This document shows, piece after piece, positions 37,128 to 44,904 of a stretch of DNA of 44,904 nucleotides. The DNA comes from Dethiobacter sp. (GTDB taxonomy: Bacteria; Bacillota; Dethiobacteria; DTU022; UBA8154). Each line of letters begins with the position of its first letter. Within the stretch, counting starts at the first letter, position 1. A model generated the notes under the pieces. The model made no database searches, was not told where the DNA came from, and saw only the letters and a list, made by a program, of their open reading frames with translations. Position numbers and translations under genes: made by a program. The DNA is taken from the NCBI GenBank assembly GCA_020725665.1, contig DYEO01000011.1:1-44904 (forward strand). Direction: 5' to 3'.

Positions 37128-39716
37128 CTAAAGAGTTTTAAACAGAAACACCCTGTTCCCCTTATCGTTATAGAGTAACCGGTCACAGCACATCTTCGTC
37201 AGGGCTATGCCCCTGCCCCTTTCCGTGTCACCCTCAAGTCTCATGGGAAGATCGATTTTATTCCGCCAGCAGAATCCTTCACCTTCATCCTCCACCGTCG
37301 CATGAATATATTTCTTTCCGGCAGTAATGCTAACCCTAACTTTACTGCCGGGGGCAAACCCGTTTCCATGTTCAATGGCATTGGAGATTACCTCGTTCAG
37401 CCCCAGGAAAAATATTTCTTTTTCGGGCCAATCCGCTGTTACACGCGCCACTGCCTGGCGCACCTTTTCGATTTCCGCAAAACTGCAATCCAGCTCCATA
37501 AATATTTCCTCCTGGCCCTCCGGTTTAAGCTGCACAATTAAAAAAGTTATATCGTCATCCCCCTGCAGGGAGCCCTGGTTGAACTGCCGGAAATCTTCTT
37601 TGATAACCTGAACAATCTCTGTTGGCGGCAAATAACTGTTTGTAAAGAATACCTCTTTCAATCTCTCGCCGTAGCTAACATTCCCCACCCTTTGTTCCGT
37701 CAGGCCGTCCGTATGAAACAGCATGGTAGAGCCGGGCATAATTTTAATCTTTTCTTCCTGAAAATCCAATAATTCTCTGCCAATGGTAAGGGATATGGGC
37801 AGCCCCCTGCTGGTCAATTCAGCCATCTCCCCGGTAGCGCAAACGACAAGGGGGGCGGTTTGAAAGCCCGAACCGATATAACTGAGCTCATTTGTCGTCA
37901 GGTCCAGCACCGCCAGGAAAATGCAGATGAAGTAGTCTTGCGGATAATCCTCCCGGAAAAACTGGTCGGCAAGATAAGCCGCAATAAGTTTCGGTGTAAT
38001 AAGTTCACCAGCAGAAAGGTTGAGATAGTTGCTGATGGTGCTTTTCACAAAGACACTTAGGAGGGCCCCATCCAAGCCGTGACCCGTCACATCGGACAGA
38101 TAAAATATAAGCTTATCCTCTTTTTTTATAACATCATAAAAGTCCCCGCCCAATTTTCTTGCCGGGTGGTAGTGGGCAGCCAGGGAGAGGTGGGAAGCTT
38201 CTGGAAATGTTTTGGGAATGGCACATTTATGCAGCTGGCTTGCTTTTTCCAGCTCATCCTGCAGGGCCTGTTCGGCCTCTTTTTGCTCACTGATATCACG
38301 GATATTGGCCTGCAGGATATACTCTTCACCCAGCTTATACGATGTCAGAATCACTTCGGCCGGGAAAGTGCTTCCGTCTTTGCGCTTGTGAAGCCATTCG
38401 AAACGGGAAAATCCGCCCTGCCGCTGGTTTTCCGTTATCTTTTTCCGGGCGGCCAGGCGGGAGCGGCTGCCATCCTGTTGCCGCGCCGGAGAAAAAATGG
38501 AAGATTTGCTCTTTAGAAAAGCATCTTTGTCAGCCAGACCGAAGAGTTCCAGGGCACGTTTATTACAACCAATAAATTTTCGGCGGCTAAAAGAATAAAG
38601 AGTTATGGCATCATGGGAACTTTCAAAAGCCGCTTTGAATTTAATTTCATTTTCAAAAATTTTTTGCTGGGATATTTCCAGGGTATTGAGCATGCTGTTT
38701 GTTTCCACAGCCAAAACGGAGATTTCGTCGCGGCCGTGAAAAACCTTTACCCTTTTGCTAAAGTCACCGCTCCGGCTAATCAGGGTAATATCGTTGCTCA
38801 ACTGTGCCAATTTTGCTATAACGCTCCGGTCCAGGAACCTCAGCATGGATACACCGAAAACAACACCCGCCAGCAGTAAAAGAAAATTGAATATTCTAAG
38901 TTTGGATTGAACCAGGCCGTATACTTCCCTTTCTGTAAATACTTCCAGGAGCAACACGGGTTCTTCGTTTATATCCTTGAGTAAGGTAAAGCCCACGTTT
39001 CCGGTTGCGGACAATTCCTGATAGTAATAGGGTTCCCCTGTAAAGAGCAGGCCGTCCGGGGCAGCGCTCTCAAATATGCCTGCCTTATCTAGAGTTTGAA
39101 AAGAGAGATCCAACTGGGTTATTATGGATAGCTCCTCTGCAAGGCTGTTGTCGAACCAACGGGCCATCACAAGGCTGCCGCGCGCCGGTCCTTCATCTTC
39201 GCTGTTGAGAATGGGCCTTGCCGCAAAGAGCAAGGGACCTCCCAAAGTGTTTAGCAAGCCGCGCCGGCCACTCGCCGCATCGGCATGTGGTAAAAACGGG
39301 CCATCCGGGAATATTTTCGCAATCAGATCCGCGGGCAGGGGGAGTTCAGCTTCAGTTTCGAGATCGAATCCTCTGCCATAGATCACCTTTCCATCAGTGT
39401 TTAATAATATCAAGTAATTCAGGCGCAGTCTTTGAAATGTGGAATCCACAAGGTTGCTTTGCCGGTAAGCGTCGTTTTCATCCCATACAAATGCGTATGT
39501 ATCATCCCAGTAAGCCCAGTCAATGGCACGCAGATCCAGGTGGTCGATTTCCCTTTCCAGCGCATGCAGCACCAGTTCAAGTTCACGTTGCATAACGGCC
39601 TTTTCCTGTTCTGCGGTAACATTACGCTGAAACAAGCGCACTATTACTAAAAAGGTAATGACTAAACAAAGAAGGATCGACCCTATAATAAGCAGCGTTT
39701 TTATTTTCAGAGACAA
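37128..39716 (-). CDS. CHASE4-PAS-SpoIIE phosphatase with anti-sigma kinase domain
   Basis: 862 residues. Order: TM anchor (about 8-28), extracytoplasmic CHASE4-like sensor (LDLRAIDWAYWDDTYAFV), second TM (about 275-292), HAMP-like linker, PAS domain (about 355-480), PP2C/SpoIIE phosphatase (about 510-720; ARKLGGDFYDVI, YLSDVTGHGLDGALLS) and a C-terminal HATPase of the RsbW type (LGLNEVISNAIEHGNG, GRGIALTKMCCD). Such proteins dephosphorylate anti-anti-sigma factors and phosphorylate them with the ATPase. Start TTG 39716 follows GAGAGGGG. No partner STAS protein is visible; it is a solitary gene. Confidence 0.9.
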   Translation of the reverse strand: MSLKIKTLLIIGSILLCLVITFLVIVRLFQRNVTAEQEKAVMQRELELVLHALEREIDHLDLRAIDWAYWDDTYAFVWDENDAYRQSNLVDSTFQRLRLNYLILLNTDGKVIYGRGFDLETEAELPLPADLIAKIFPDGPFLPHADAASGRRGLLNTLGGPLLFAARPILNSEDEGPARGSLVMARWFDNSLAEELSIITQLDLSFQTLDKAGIFESAAPDGLLFTGEPYYYQELSATGNVGFTLLKDINEEPVLLLEVFTEREVYGLVQSKLRIFNFLLLLAGVVFGVSMLRFLDRSVIAKLAQLSNDITLISRSGDFSKRVKVFHGRDEISVLAVETNSMLNTLEISQQKIFENEIKFKAAFESSHDAITLYSFSRRKFIGCNKRALELFGLADKDAFLKSKSSIFSPARQQDGSRSRLAARKKITENQRQGGFSRFEWLHKRKDGSTFPAEVILTSYKLGEEYILQANIRDISEQKEAEQALQDELEKASQLHKCAIPKTFPEASHLSLAAHYHPARKLGGDFYDVIKKEDKLIFYLSDVTGHGLDGALLSVFVKSTISNYLNLSAGELITPKLIAAYLADQFFREDYPQDYFICIFLAVLDLTTNELSYIGSGFQTAPLVVCATGEMAELTSRGLPISLTIGRELLDFQEEKIKIMPGSTMLFHTDGLTEQRVGNVSYGERLKEVFFTNSYLPPTEIVQVIKEDFRQFNQGSLQGDDDITFLIVQLKPEGQEEIFMELDCSFAEIEKVRQAVARVTADWPEKEIFFLGLNEVISNAIEHGNGFAPGSKVRVSITAGKKYIHATVEDEGEGFCWRNKIDLPMRLEGDTERGRGIALTKMCCDRLLYNDKGNRVFLFKTL

Positions 39717-39875
39717 CCTAATAACCCCTCTCCTGATGCGTTAATTGGGTCGGGATTGTTTATTCCTGCGAATAATATTAAAAATTCCTTTTTTTTATAC
39801 TATATCCTGCTAAAAATAATATCTTTTTTACACGTTTTTTACAGATATCTACAGTCCCTCGCTTACAGGGCCGCG

Positions 39876-39906
39876 TGCGACAGGGGACGGTTCTCGATTT
39901 GTCGCA
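39876..39906. repeat. Hairpin repeat, TGCGACA arms, copy 3 (reverse)
   Basis: TGCGACA (39876-39882) pairs with TGTCGCA (39900-39906) around GGGGACGGTTCTCGATT, the reverse complement of copies 18810 and 19826. It lies in the 324-base gap 39717-40040, which otherwise shows only AT-rich sequence and no gene. Confidence 0.88.
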
Positions 39907-40040
39907 TAGTAACCAGCGTCAGCCAACCTGGGAAGCAGGGGACGACCACAGGAACGTTTAGGCATGGCACGATTACAGGGCTGTAGGGTGTATTAATTAT
40001 TAATATAGGGCTAAATTATAGGGTAAAGGAGGCATTTAAT

Positions 40041-40403
40041 GTGAATCCTGGAAACAATCTTTTCGAGATCCTCTTCGAGAAAATGAAAAGTCTCTTGCGT
40101 ACGGAAACAGTGGTGGGGGAACCCTTTCAGGTCGGCCGCATCACCCTGGTGCCGCTTTTGACGGTGAGCTTTATTGTGGGCGGGGGAGAAGAGGGTCCAG
40201 GGGAGGCCAGGTTTTACAATGCTTCTAACTACGGCGCGGGCGTGGGATGCAAAATCTCACCCAGTGCCATGCTGATTATAAAAAACGAGGAAGTAAGTGT
40301 GGTGCCCCTTGCAGAAAAGGGCTCGCTGGAGCGAATCGTGGAGATGCTTCCGGAAATCATCTCCGGGATAAATTGCAGTAGCCCCACAAAGAGGGAAACA
40401 TAA
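40041..40403 (+). CDS. gerW: GerW (YtfJ) family sporulation protein
   Basis: 120 residues from GTG 40041 behind AAAGGAGGCATTTAAT (the ATG three bases before is followed by TGA, so it cannot be used). GerW pattern: TVVGEPFQVGRITLVPLLTVSFIVGGGEEG, a glycine-rich middle, GCKISPSAMLIIKNEEVSVVPL. The Bacillus homologue YtfJ/GerW is needed for spore germination; family members are also found in non-sporulating bacteria. It is a single gene with no operon neighbour. Confidence 0.88.
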   Translation: MNPGNNLFEILFEKMKSLLRTETVVGEPFQVGRITLVPLLTVSFIVGGGEEGPGEARFYNASNYGAGVGCKISPSAMLIIKNEEVSVVPLAEKGSLERIVEMLPEIISGINCSSPTKRET

Positions 40404-40501
40404 AAGAGCAATAACCTGAGATGTTGCCAGATACGTTTATTAAATGGTGGGTATATATTATCCGCCCCTACAACCTGACCAAATAAATTGTACTTTAACG
40501 T

Positions 40502-42145
40502 TTACAACATTTCCCGCAGTTTGCGGCGCAGCAGCTTTCCTGAAGAACTCTTGGGAATCTGCTCCACGATCTTTATCTGCCGGGGGCACTTGAACGCAGC
40601 GAGGCGGGCAGCGCAAAAGGAGATAATCTCCTCTGCACCGGCCCTTGCATTGTCCTTAAGAACAACGAAAGCAGCCGCTTCCTCGCCGTAAAGAGGATGG
40701 GGAATACCTGTTACAGCCGCGTCCTTTACCGCAGGGTGGCTGTAAAGCACCTCTTCAATCTCCCGGGGATAGATGTTCTCCCCACCCCGGATAATCATGT
40801 CATTCTTGCGGTCGACAATGAAAAAATAGCCGTCTTCATCGTAATATCCCAGGTCACCACTGTGGAACCAGCCATGCCGAAACGCCTCTGCCGTGGCCCT
40901 TGGATTTTTATAATAGCCCTTCATCACGTTTTCGCCGCGTATAACGATCTCGCCGATCTGCCCCGCTGCAAGAGGCCTGTCTTGGTCATCCACCACCATC
41001 AGCTCATTTCCCAGGGGCAGGCCGGCAGAACCGAGTTTACGGTAGCCGTCACTTTCCCCCAGTTTAAATTTGCCGGGAGGGGGCAAAAGGTTAAATGTGG
41101 AGCGGCAGGCCGTTTCCGTCATCCCGTAACCTTCAATAACAGGTACTTTAAAAGCACGTTCAAAGGCCGCCTGCACTTCCACAGGCACCGGGGCGGAACC
41201 GCAAAAGACAACACGCAGTTTGCTTCTCTCATGCATATCCACAGGATCAATTCTGTTCAAAAGCATGGAGAGCATTGTCGCCACTGTTCCCGTGTAAGTA
41301 ACCCCATAATCGATAATATCGGGGAAAAAATTTGTCACGCTGAAGCGTTCGGGCAGGACTATACTGCCTCCGTGGTAAAGGGGCGTGATCACGGTAACAA
41401 CCTGCCCGTTGATGTGAAAGAGGGGCATTATACACATGGCCCGATCCTGCTCCTGCAGGGAATACCGGGCGGCAATCCAGTGGGCATCAATAATCAGGTT
41501 ATGGTGGGTCAACATTGCCCCTTTCGGACGGCCTGTCGTGCCCGAAGTATAGATAAGCTGCGCTACGTCATCGGGATCAAGGGGAATCTCCGACACCTCC
41601 GGCCGGAGTACTGCTTTTTCCCGGACCAACAACGTCCGCACGTCGATCAGAGGACGGGAATAATGGTAAGTTTCCCTTTCTCCAGCCCCCTGCCAGAGCA
41701 GCAGGGTGAGCTTGCTTCCCCCTTCCGCCTGCAGATGCAGTGCCGTTTCTACAAAATCGGCTGTCAGAAAGAGGGCGACACTGTCCGAGTTATTGATGAT
41801 ATGGGCAAGCTCGTTTTCTTTGAGATGGAGATTAACGGGACAGGCTACCGCTCCGAGTTGCATAATGCCGAGGTAAGACCACAGGAATTCGGGCGTACTG
41901 GGCATGAGGAGGGATACCTTGTCGTCCTTGCGGATACCCATCCTCCACAAGAGGTTACTTACGGCGTTAACTTTGCCCTGGAAAGCGGCGTAGCTGTATT
42001 CTATTTTTTTTAGCGGGTCCAGGAGAAATGTTTTTACCGGGTATTGGGCGCATCTTGCTGCCAGCAGTTGGCGTAGAGTCATTTTTCGCGGGAGCGGGGG
42101 CAGCTCCAAGTTACGGTCTACCCTTTTTATGTAATTCGAGTTCAT
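40502..42145 (-). CDS. Acyl-CoA ligase, AMP-forming
   Basis: 547 residues. Class I adenylate-forming motifs: IYTSGTTGRPKGAMLTHH (A3 phosphate loop, from 198), GYGMTETACRSTFN (A5), WFHSGDLGYYDEDGYFFIVDRKNDMIIRGGENIYPREIE (A7-A8), and GKLLRRKLREML with the catalytic Lys near the C-terminus. FadD-like overall. The substrate may be a fatty acid or an aromatic acid. A 4-hydroxybenzoate-CoA ligase is needed after phenol carboxylation, but nothing in the sequence fixes that. ATG 42145 follows GGAAGGTG. Confidence 0.88.
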   Translation of the reverse strand: MNSNYIKRVDRNLELPPLPRKMTLRQLLAARCAQYPVKTFLLDPLKKIEYSYAAFQGKVNAVSNLLWRMGIRKDDKVSLLMPSTPEFLWSYLGIMQLGAVACPVNLHLKENELAHIINNSDSVALFLTADFVETALHLQAEGGSKLTLLLWQGAGERETYHYSRPLIDVRTLLVREKAVLRPEVSEIPLDPDDVAQLIYTSGTTGRPKGAMLTHHNLIIDAHWIAARYSLQEQDRAMCIMPLFHINGQVVTVITPLYHGGSIVLPERFSVTNFFPDIIDYGVTYTGTVATMLSMLLNRIDPVDMHERSKLRVVFCGSAPVPVEVQAAFERAFKVPVIEGYGMTETACRSTFNLLPPPGKFKLGESDGYRKLGSAGLPLGNELMVVDDQDRPLAAGQIGEIVIRGENVMKGYYKNPRATAEAFRHGWFHSGDLGYYDEDGYFFIVDRKNDMIIRGGENIYPREIEEVLYSHPAVKDAAVTGIPHPLYGEEAAAFVVLKDNARAGAEEIISFCAARLAAFKCPRQIKIVEQIPKSSSGKLLRRKLREML

Positions 42146-42184
42146 CTCTACACCTTCCCCATCCTGAAAATGCCCCTTTTGTAG

Positions 42185-42204
42185 GGGCGAGGCATGCCTC
42201 GCCC
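42185..42204. repeat. GC palindrome GGGCGAGGCATGCCTCGCCC
   Basis: Perfect 20-base palindrome preceded by GTAG, related to the GGGCGGCCG elements. It lies upstream of the acyl-CoA ligase gene. A CCCATGCC-family copy follows at about 42249-42277 (reverse strand). Confidence 0.85.
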
Positions 42205-42286
42205 GCGAATCTAGCCACCCACGGACATACTGATATTTTCAGACTTTAATGGTTCCACTGGGGACAGTGGCATGGGTGTTTATCTG

Positions 42287-43081
42287 TCAACATTTATTTT
42301 TGAATGCGTCAACGCTGGCGATTGACTCCCGGATCAGGTCGCAGACAGCCTCGTTGCCGGCTACCAGGGAAACACCGCGCTTTGCCAGGAATATCACCTT
42401 GCCTCCCGCTTCTTCCACCAGGAGAATGCCTGCTGCCACGTCCCAGAGGGAAAGGTTAAGCTCCCAGAAACCGTCAAATCTCCCCGCCGCCACGCTGGCA
42501 AGGTCGTAGGCAGCGGCGCCGAGGCGGCGCAGTCCCCGTACCCGCGGAACAAAGTAAGAAAAATAGTCTGCGTTGTTATTCCTGTGTGTGGACTTATCGT
42601 AAGGGAAACCGGTGGCCAGCACACAGTCGGCCAGGGCCGTTTTATGGGAAACGCTAAGCTTCAGGCCGTTCAGGTAGGCTCCCTTTCCTTTTAACGCGGT
42701 AAACATCTCCTCCAGTACGGGCTGATATACAACTCCCAGGATAGTATCTCCTCGATACTGCAGGGCTACGGAAATGGCAAATATGGGAATACCCTGATAA
42801 TAATTGGTGGTCCCGTCGAGGGGATCGATGATCCATAAATATTCTGATTGACGGTTTACGGATCCGCATTCCTCCGAGAGGATATTATGATCCGGGTAGG
42901 CTGAGCCGATACATTGCAACAGCATCTTTTCCGAAAGCTCATCCACTTCCGTAACCAATTCGTCCCCGGAGTTTTTGCGCTGCATCTTCAGGCCCACTTC
43001 CCCCAAGCGGTCCTTTTGCATGCGGCCCGTTTCCCGTATGCACGCCAGCAAGTTCTCCAGCACTTTTTCAGGGTTGAGCAT
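42287..43081 (-). CDS. Inositol monophosphatase family protein
   Basis: 264 residues, full length for the family. Metal-site motifs: EVDELSEK, ILSEECG (about 67-73), WIIDPLDGTTNYYQG (D86, D89 region) and LWDVAAGILLVEEAGG. These Mg-dependent, Li-sensitive phosphatases act on inositol phosphates, 3'-phosphoadenosine 5'-phosphate or fructose bisphosphate; the exact substrate is not readable. ATG 43081 follows GAGGT. It is separate from the acyl-CoA ligase gene by a repeat-rich gap. Confidence 0.9.
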   Translation of the reverse strand: MLNPEKVLENLLACIRETGRMQKDRLGEVGLKMQRKNSGDELVTEVDELSEKMLLQCIGSAYPDHNILSEECGSVNRQSEYLWIIDPLDGTTNYYQGIPIFAISVALQYRGDTILGVVYQPVLEEMFTALKGKGAYLNGLKLSVSHKTALADCVLATGFPYDKSTHRNNNADYFSYFVPRVRGLRRLGAAAYDLASVAAGRFDGFWELNLSLWDVAAGILLVEEAGGKVIFLAKRGVSLVAGNEAVCDLIRESIASVDAFKNKC

Positions 43082-43279
43082 TTTTTCTACCTCATTCCGT
43101 CCATCTTATTCACACCAACATCTATTCTCTTTTAGCACTGTATTACCCTGCTTTTTGCTTCCCCTTCCACCAATTTAATACTAAAACATGTTATGGTCAT
43201 ATGTCAACCATATTCTCCGGGAACTTTTCCTCTTTCCACACGTCAAATATCTAAACAATAAGAACGGGGGTAATAATTA

Positions 43280-43517
43280 ATGCTTAAGGGTAAAAAAAAT
43301 TATCATTGTGGCAGTCGCTGTCATCCTTCTGTTCGGGGCTCTGTACTGGCCGGCAGGTGGACCAACTGTCGCAAGCGCAGTTACGGGAGAGCAGGAGAGA
43401 ATAATCCGGGTTTACGGCGAAGCGGAGTTGAGTGCCGCACCCGACCGGGCGCATATTAAGTGCTTTCAGAAAGTCCCCAGGATGCTTTTTAAAGTGAGAG
43501 TTAGCAAAATAGCATGA
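43280..43517 (+). pseudogene. Truncated, frameshifted SIMPL-domain (YggE-like) gene
   Basis: ATG 43280 starts MLKGKK and runs into an A8 tract; one base shift later the frame reads KIIIVAVAVILLFGALYW, a signal/anchor, then ERIIRVYGEAELSAAPDRAHI, the conserved start of the SIMPL (DUF541) domain. After AHIKC the likeness stops and the frame ends at 43517 with unrelated sequence. The rest of the domain (~170 residues) is missing. The neighbouring transposase suggests the gene was cut by an insertion at about 43455-43480. Confidence 0.7.
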
Positions 43518-43670
43518 AATACCATTATTACAATAAATTAACAAATAGCTCTTTGAAAACTCAATATTGGCAGGCTAAAGCAAGCCCTCCTTCCACGTAG
43601 CAGACACTGGGCTACGTAATAGCACAAAACAACCCGGCGGCACCACATTTCGGGACCAGGCAACGGCGAT

Positions 43671-44738
43671 TCAAGCGCAGGCAACGGCCGTGCTGATACC
43701 CAGGAAACGCAGCAACAGTTCCTTTTTATTCGGTTCTGCTTTTTCCAGCTCCTGTTTCACCCAGGCATCAAGGTGCATATTCATTGCAGAAAGGTGAGCC
43801 AGGTGGTACCAGTAACAATTATCCCTAATGCGGGCGGTATCCAGGCCAAAGTCGTTGTAGCGCTTATTCACCCTTTCGGAAACAGACCTTCTTTTATACA
43901 GCTGTTTCCACAAAGCCGAACCCCTGGGGATATCCGTAAAGATGCGCCGGTCCCACTCCGGCTTGGTATAACAGGTAAAGCCGTAGCTGGAGTCTGTGCA
44001 GGGCGTATCACAGTCAACTTTGACCCGGTTTCTCTTTTTGCCGGTAATTTTGGGGCAGCGCCACTTAAACCGGCATCTTTTCTCATCGAATCCCCAGTAC
44101 TGCATCAAAAACCCTTTGGGACAAAGAGGGATACCCTGCTCATTTAAAGGGATAAAAGATGAAGGCTTTTTATTCAGTTCGATAACCGGCTTTGAGCCGT
44201 AATCATCCAGCAGAGTATACAAGGCATTAGCATCGTGGGCCGAATCCCCGATGAAAATGCTGACCTTAAGACCGGCTTCGCTAAAAAGGGGCCACGCCTC
44301 CACCACGCTGAACGCCAGAAGCACGCTATCGTGCCTGGAGCCCTGTCCGAAACGAAGAAATACCGGCAATTCAGATACACCGTTAACACAGGAAAGCGTA
44401 TACAAGTTTCTCCCCCAGAAATATTCATTGCGGGAACTATCGTAGCCCCAATTAGCATAAACATCGCTGTATCTTCGGGGGCAGTCACACTTGTAGATTC
44501 CTTTACTGCGGCAGTCACAAACAGGAACACCAAAGGGGCTGCTGCAGGATTCAAAAGGGGAGCCGTCACCGGCCAGTATCATAGAAACAGGGATAATATC
44601 CCTATCCCTGGAGCCCTGTACAAAGACCCTGGTGAACAGCTCCTGCAGCAGCCGCTCGGGGCGTTTGGTGGAGAAAAATCTTCCCTTGCGGAAAGACCTG
44701 ACGAGTCTATCCACCACCCCCGGGCGCCTGTTGGGCAA
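43671..44738 (-). mobile_element. DDE transposase of an insertion sequence
   Basis: 355 residues from TTG 44738. Candidate DDE residues: ILAGDGSPF, FIGDSAHDAN and a C-terminal RRSVSERVNKRYND, as in IS4/IS5-type DDE_Tnp_1 enzymes, with internal Cys pairs (CDCRSKGIYKCDC). The codons upstream continue in frame without a start as RRKQRLRKKSKKPKD, while an ATG at about 44819 begins MEHLGK in another frame; a missing A in GGAAAAGG (about 44800) would join them. So the transposase may be frameshifted or use the internal start. Inverted ends could not be fixed. Confidence 0.75.
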
Positions 44739-44895
44739 TTTCTGTCCTTTCTTTGCATCTTTTGGCTTTTTGCTTTTTTTTCTAAGCCTTTGTTTGCGCC
44801 TTTTCCTAAGTGTTCCATAACATAAATACGGTGACGTTTATTAACTTTTCAAGTTTTCGCAGTTATGGTATGATGTTCACAGGGAGGTGAGCATC

Positions 44896-44904
44896 ATGCC
44901 AAGA
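44896..44904 (+). CDS. Start of a gene running off the right edge
   Basis: AGGGAGGTGA (44880-44889) followed 6 bases later by ATG CCA AGA. A TATGAT -10-like box lies at about 44868. Only three codons are visible, so no product can be named. Confidence 0.5.

Noticed and set aside
40697..42013. 438-codon plus-strand frame
   Set aside because: Lies wholly antisense to the acyl-CoA ligase, whose motifs are intact; long shadow frames are common in GC-rich genes.
43549..43567. rRNA leader (GCTCTTTGAAAACTCAATA)
   Set aside because: It resembles the boxA-type leader of Firmicutes rRNA operons, but no rRNA or tRNA follows; it lies at the edge of the insertion sequence.

Overview
The window looks like chromosome of an anaerobic, spore-forming Gram-positive bacterium, probably of the Desulfotomaculum/Pelotomaculum (Peptococcaceae) type. 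The evidence is an agr-type peptide signalling pair, a GerW-like sporulation protein, a SpoIIE-type phosphatase, a single-chain PurL, strong AGGAGG ribosome sites with many TTG/GTG starts, and dense small palindromic repeats. The lineage is an inference; no rRNA gene is present.

Layout. 1-2.8 kb: end of a membrane protein, agrB, a 43-residue agrD-like pheromone gene not called as a long ORF, and a GGDEF/HD-GYP c-di-GMP protein. 2.9-5 kb: MoxR ATPase plus VWA (CoxE-like) pair. 5-12 kb: mostly minus-strand envelope genes (VanW protein, TolB-like propeller lipoprotein, small lipoprotein, small membrane protein, DUF1287 protein, zinc ribbon protein), several ending in a shared palindromic repeat. 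12-15.6 kb: Tex, a HEPN-like protein and a second-type SSB. 15.8-19.5 kb: an LpdD-like protein, type 2 IPP isomerase, an archaeal-type riboflavin kinase fused to a HAD phosphatase, and another HAD phosphatase.

20.4-32.2 kb is the centrepiece. On the minus strand lie two halves of a PEP-synthase-like enzyme (ppsB-like, ppsA-like) and a GAF/PucR-type regulator. A mirror-symmetric divergent promoter separates them from a plus-strand operon of three UbiD-family (de)carboxylases, a KdsC-like HAD protein, an 84-residue protein and UbiX. This matches the parts list of anaerobic phenol activation: phenylphosphate synthase (phenol + ATP to phenylphosphate) and phenylphosphate carboxylase (phenylphosphate + CO2 to 4-hydroxybenzoate), here in a Gram-positive arrangement with its own UbiX. 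The preceding 15.8-19.5 kb block encodes enzymes that could feed UbiX with its two substrates (FMN and a dimethylallyl phosphate) and handle its product, so the two blocks may form one prenylated-FMN-dependent phenol carboxylation system. That link is inference.

32.4-44.9 kb: an acetate/succinate-type transporter, purL, a CHASE4/PAS/SpoIIE phosphatase, gerW-like, an acyl-CoA ligase, an inositol monophosphatase, a broken SIMPL-domain gene and a DDE transposase. Between genes there are several families of short hairpin repeats, one of which keeps its loop constant while its stem sequence changes.
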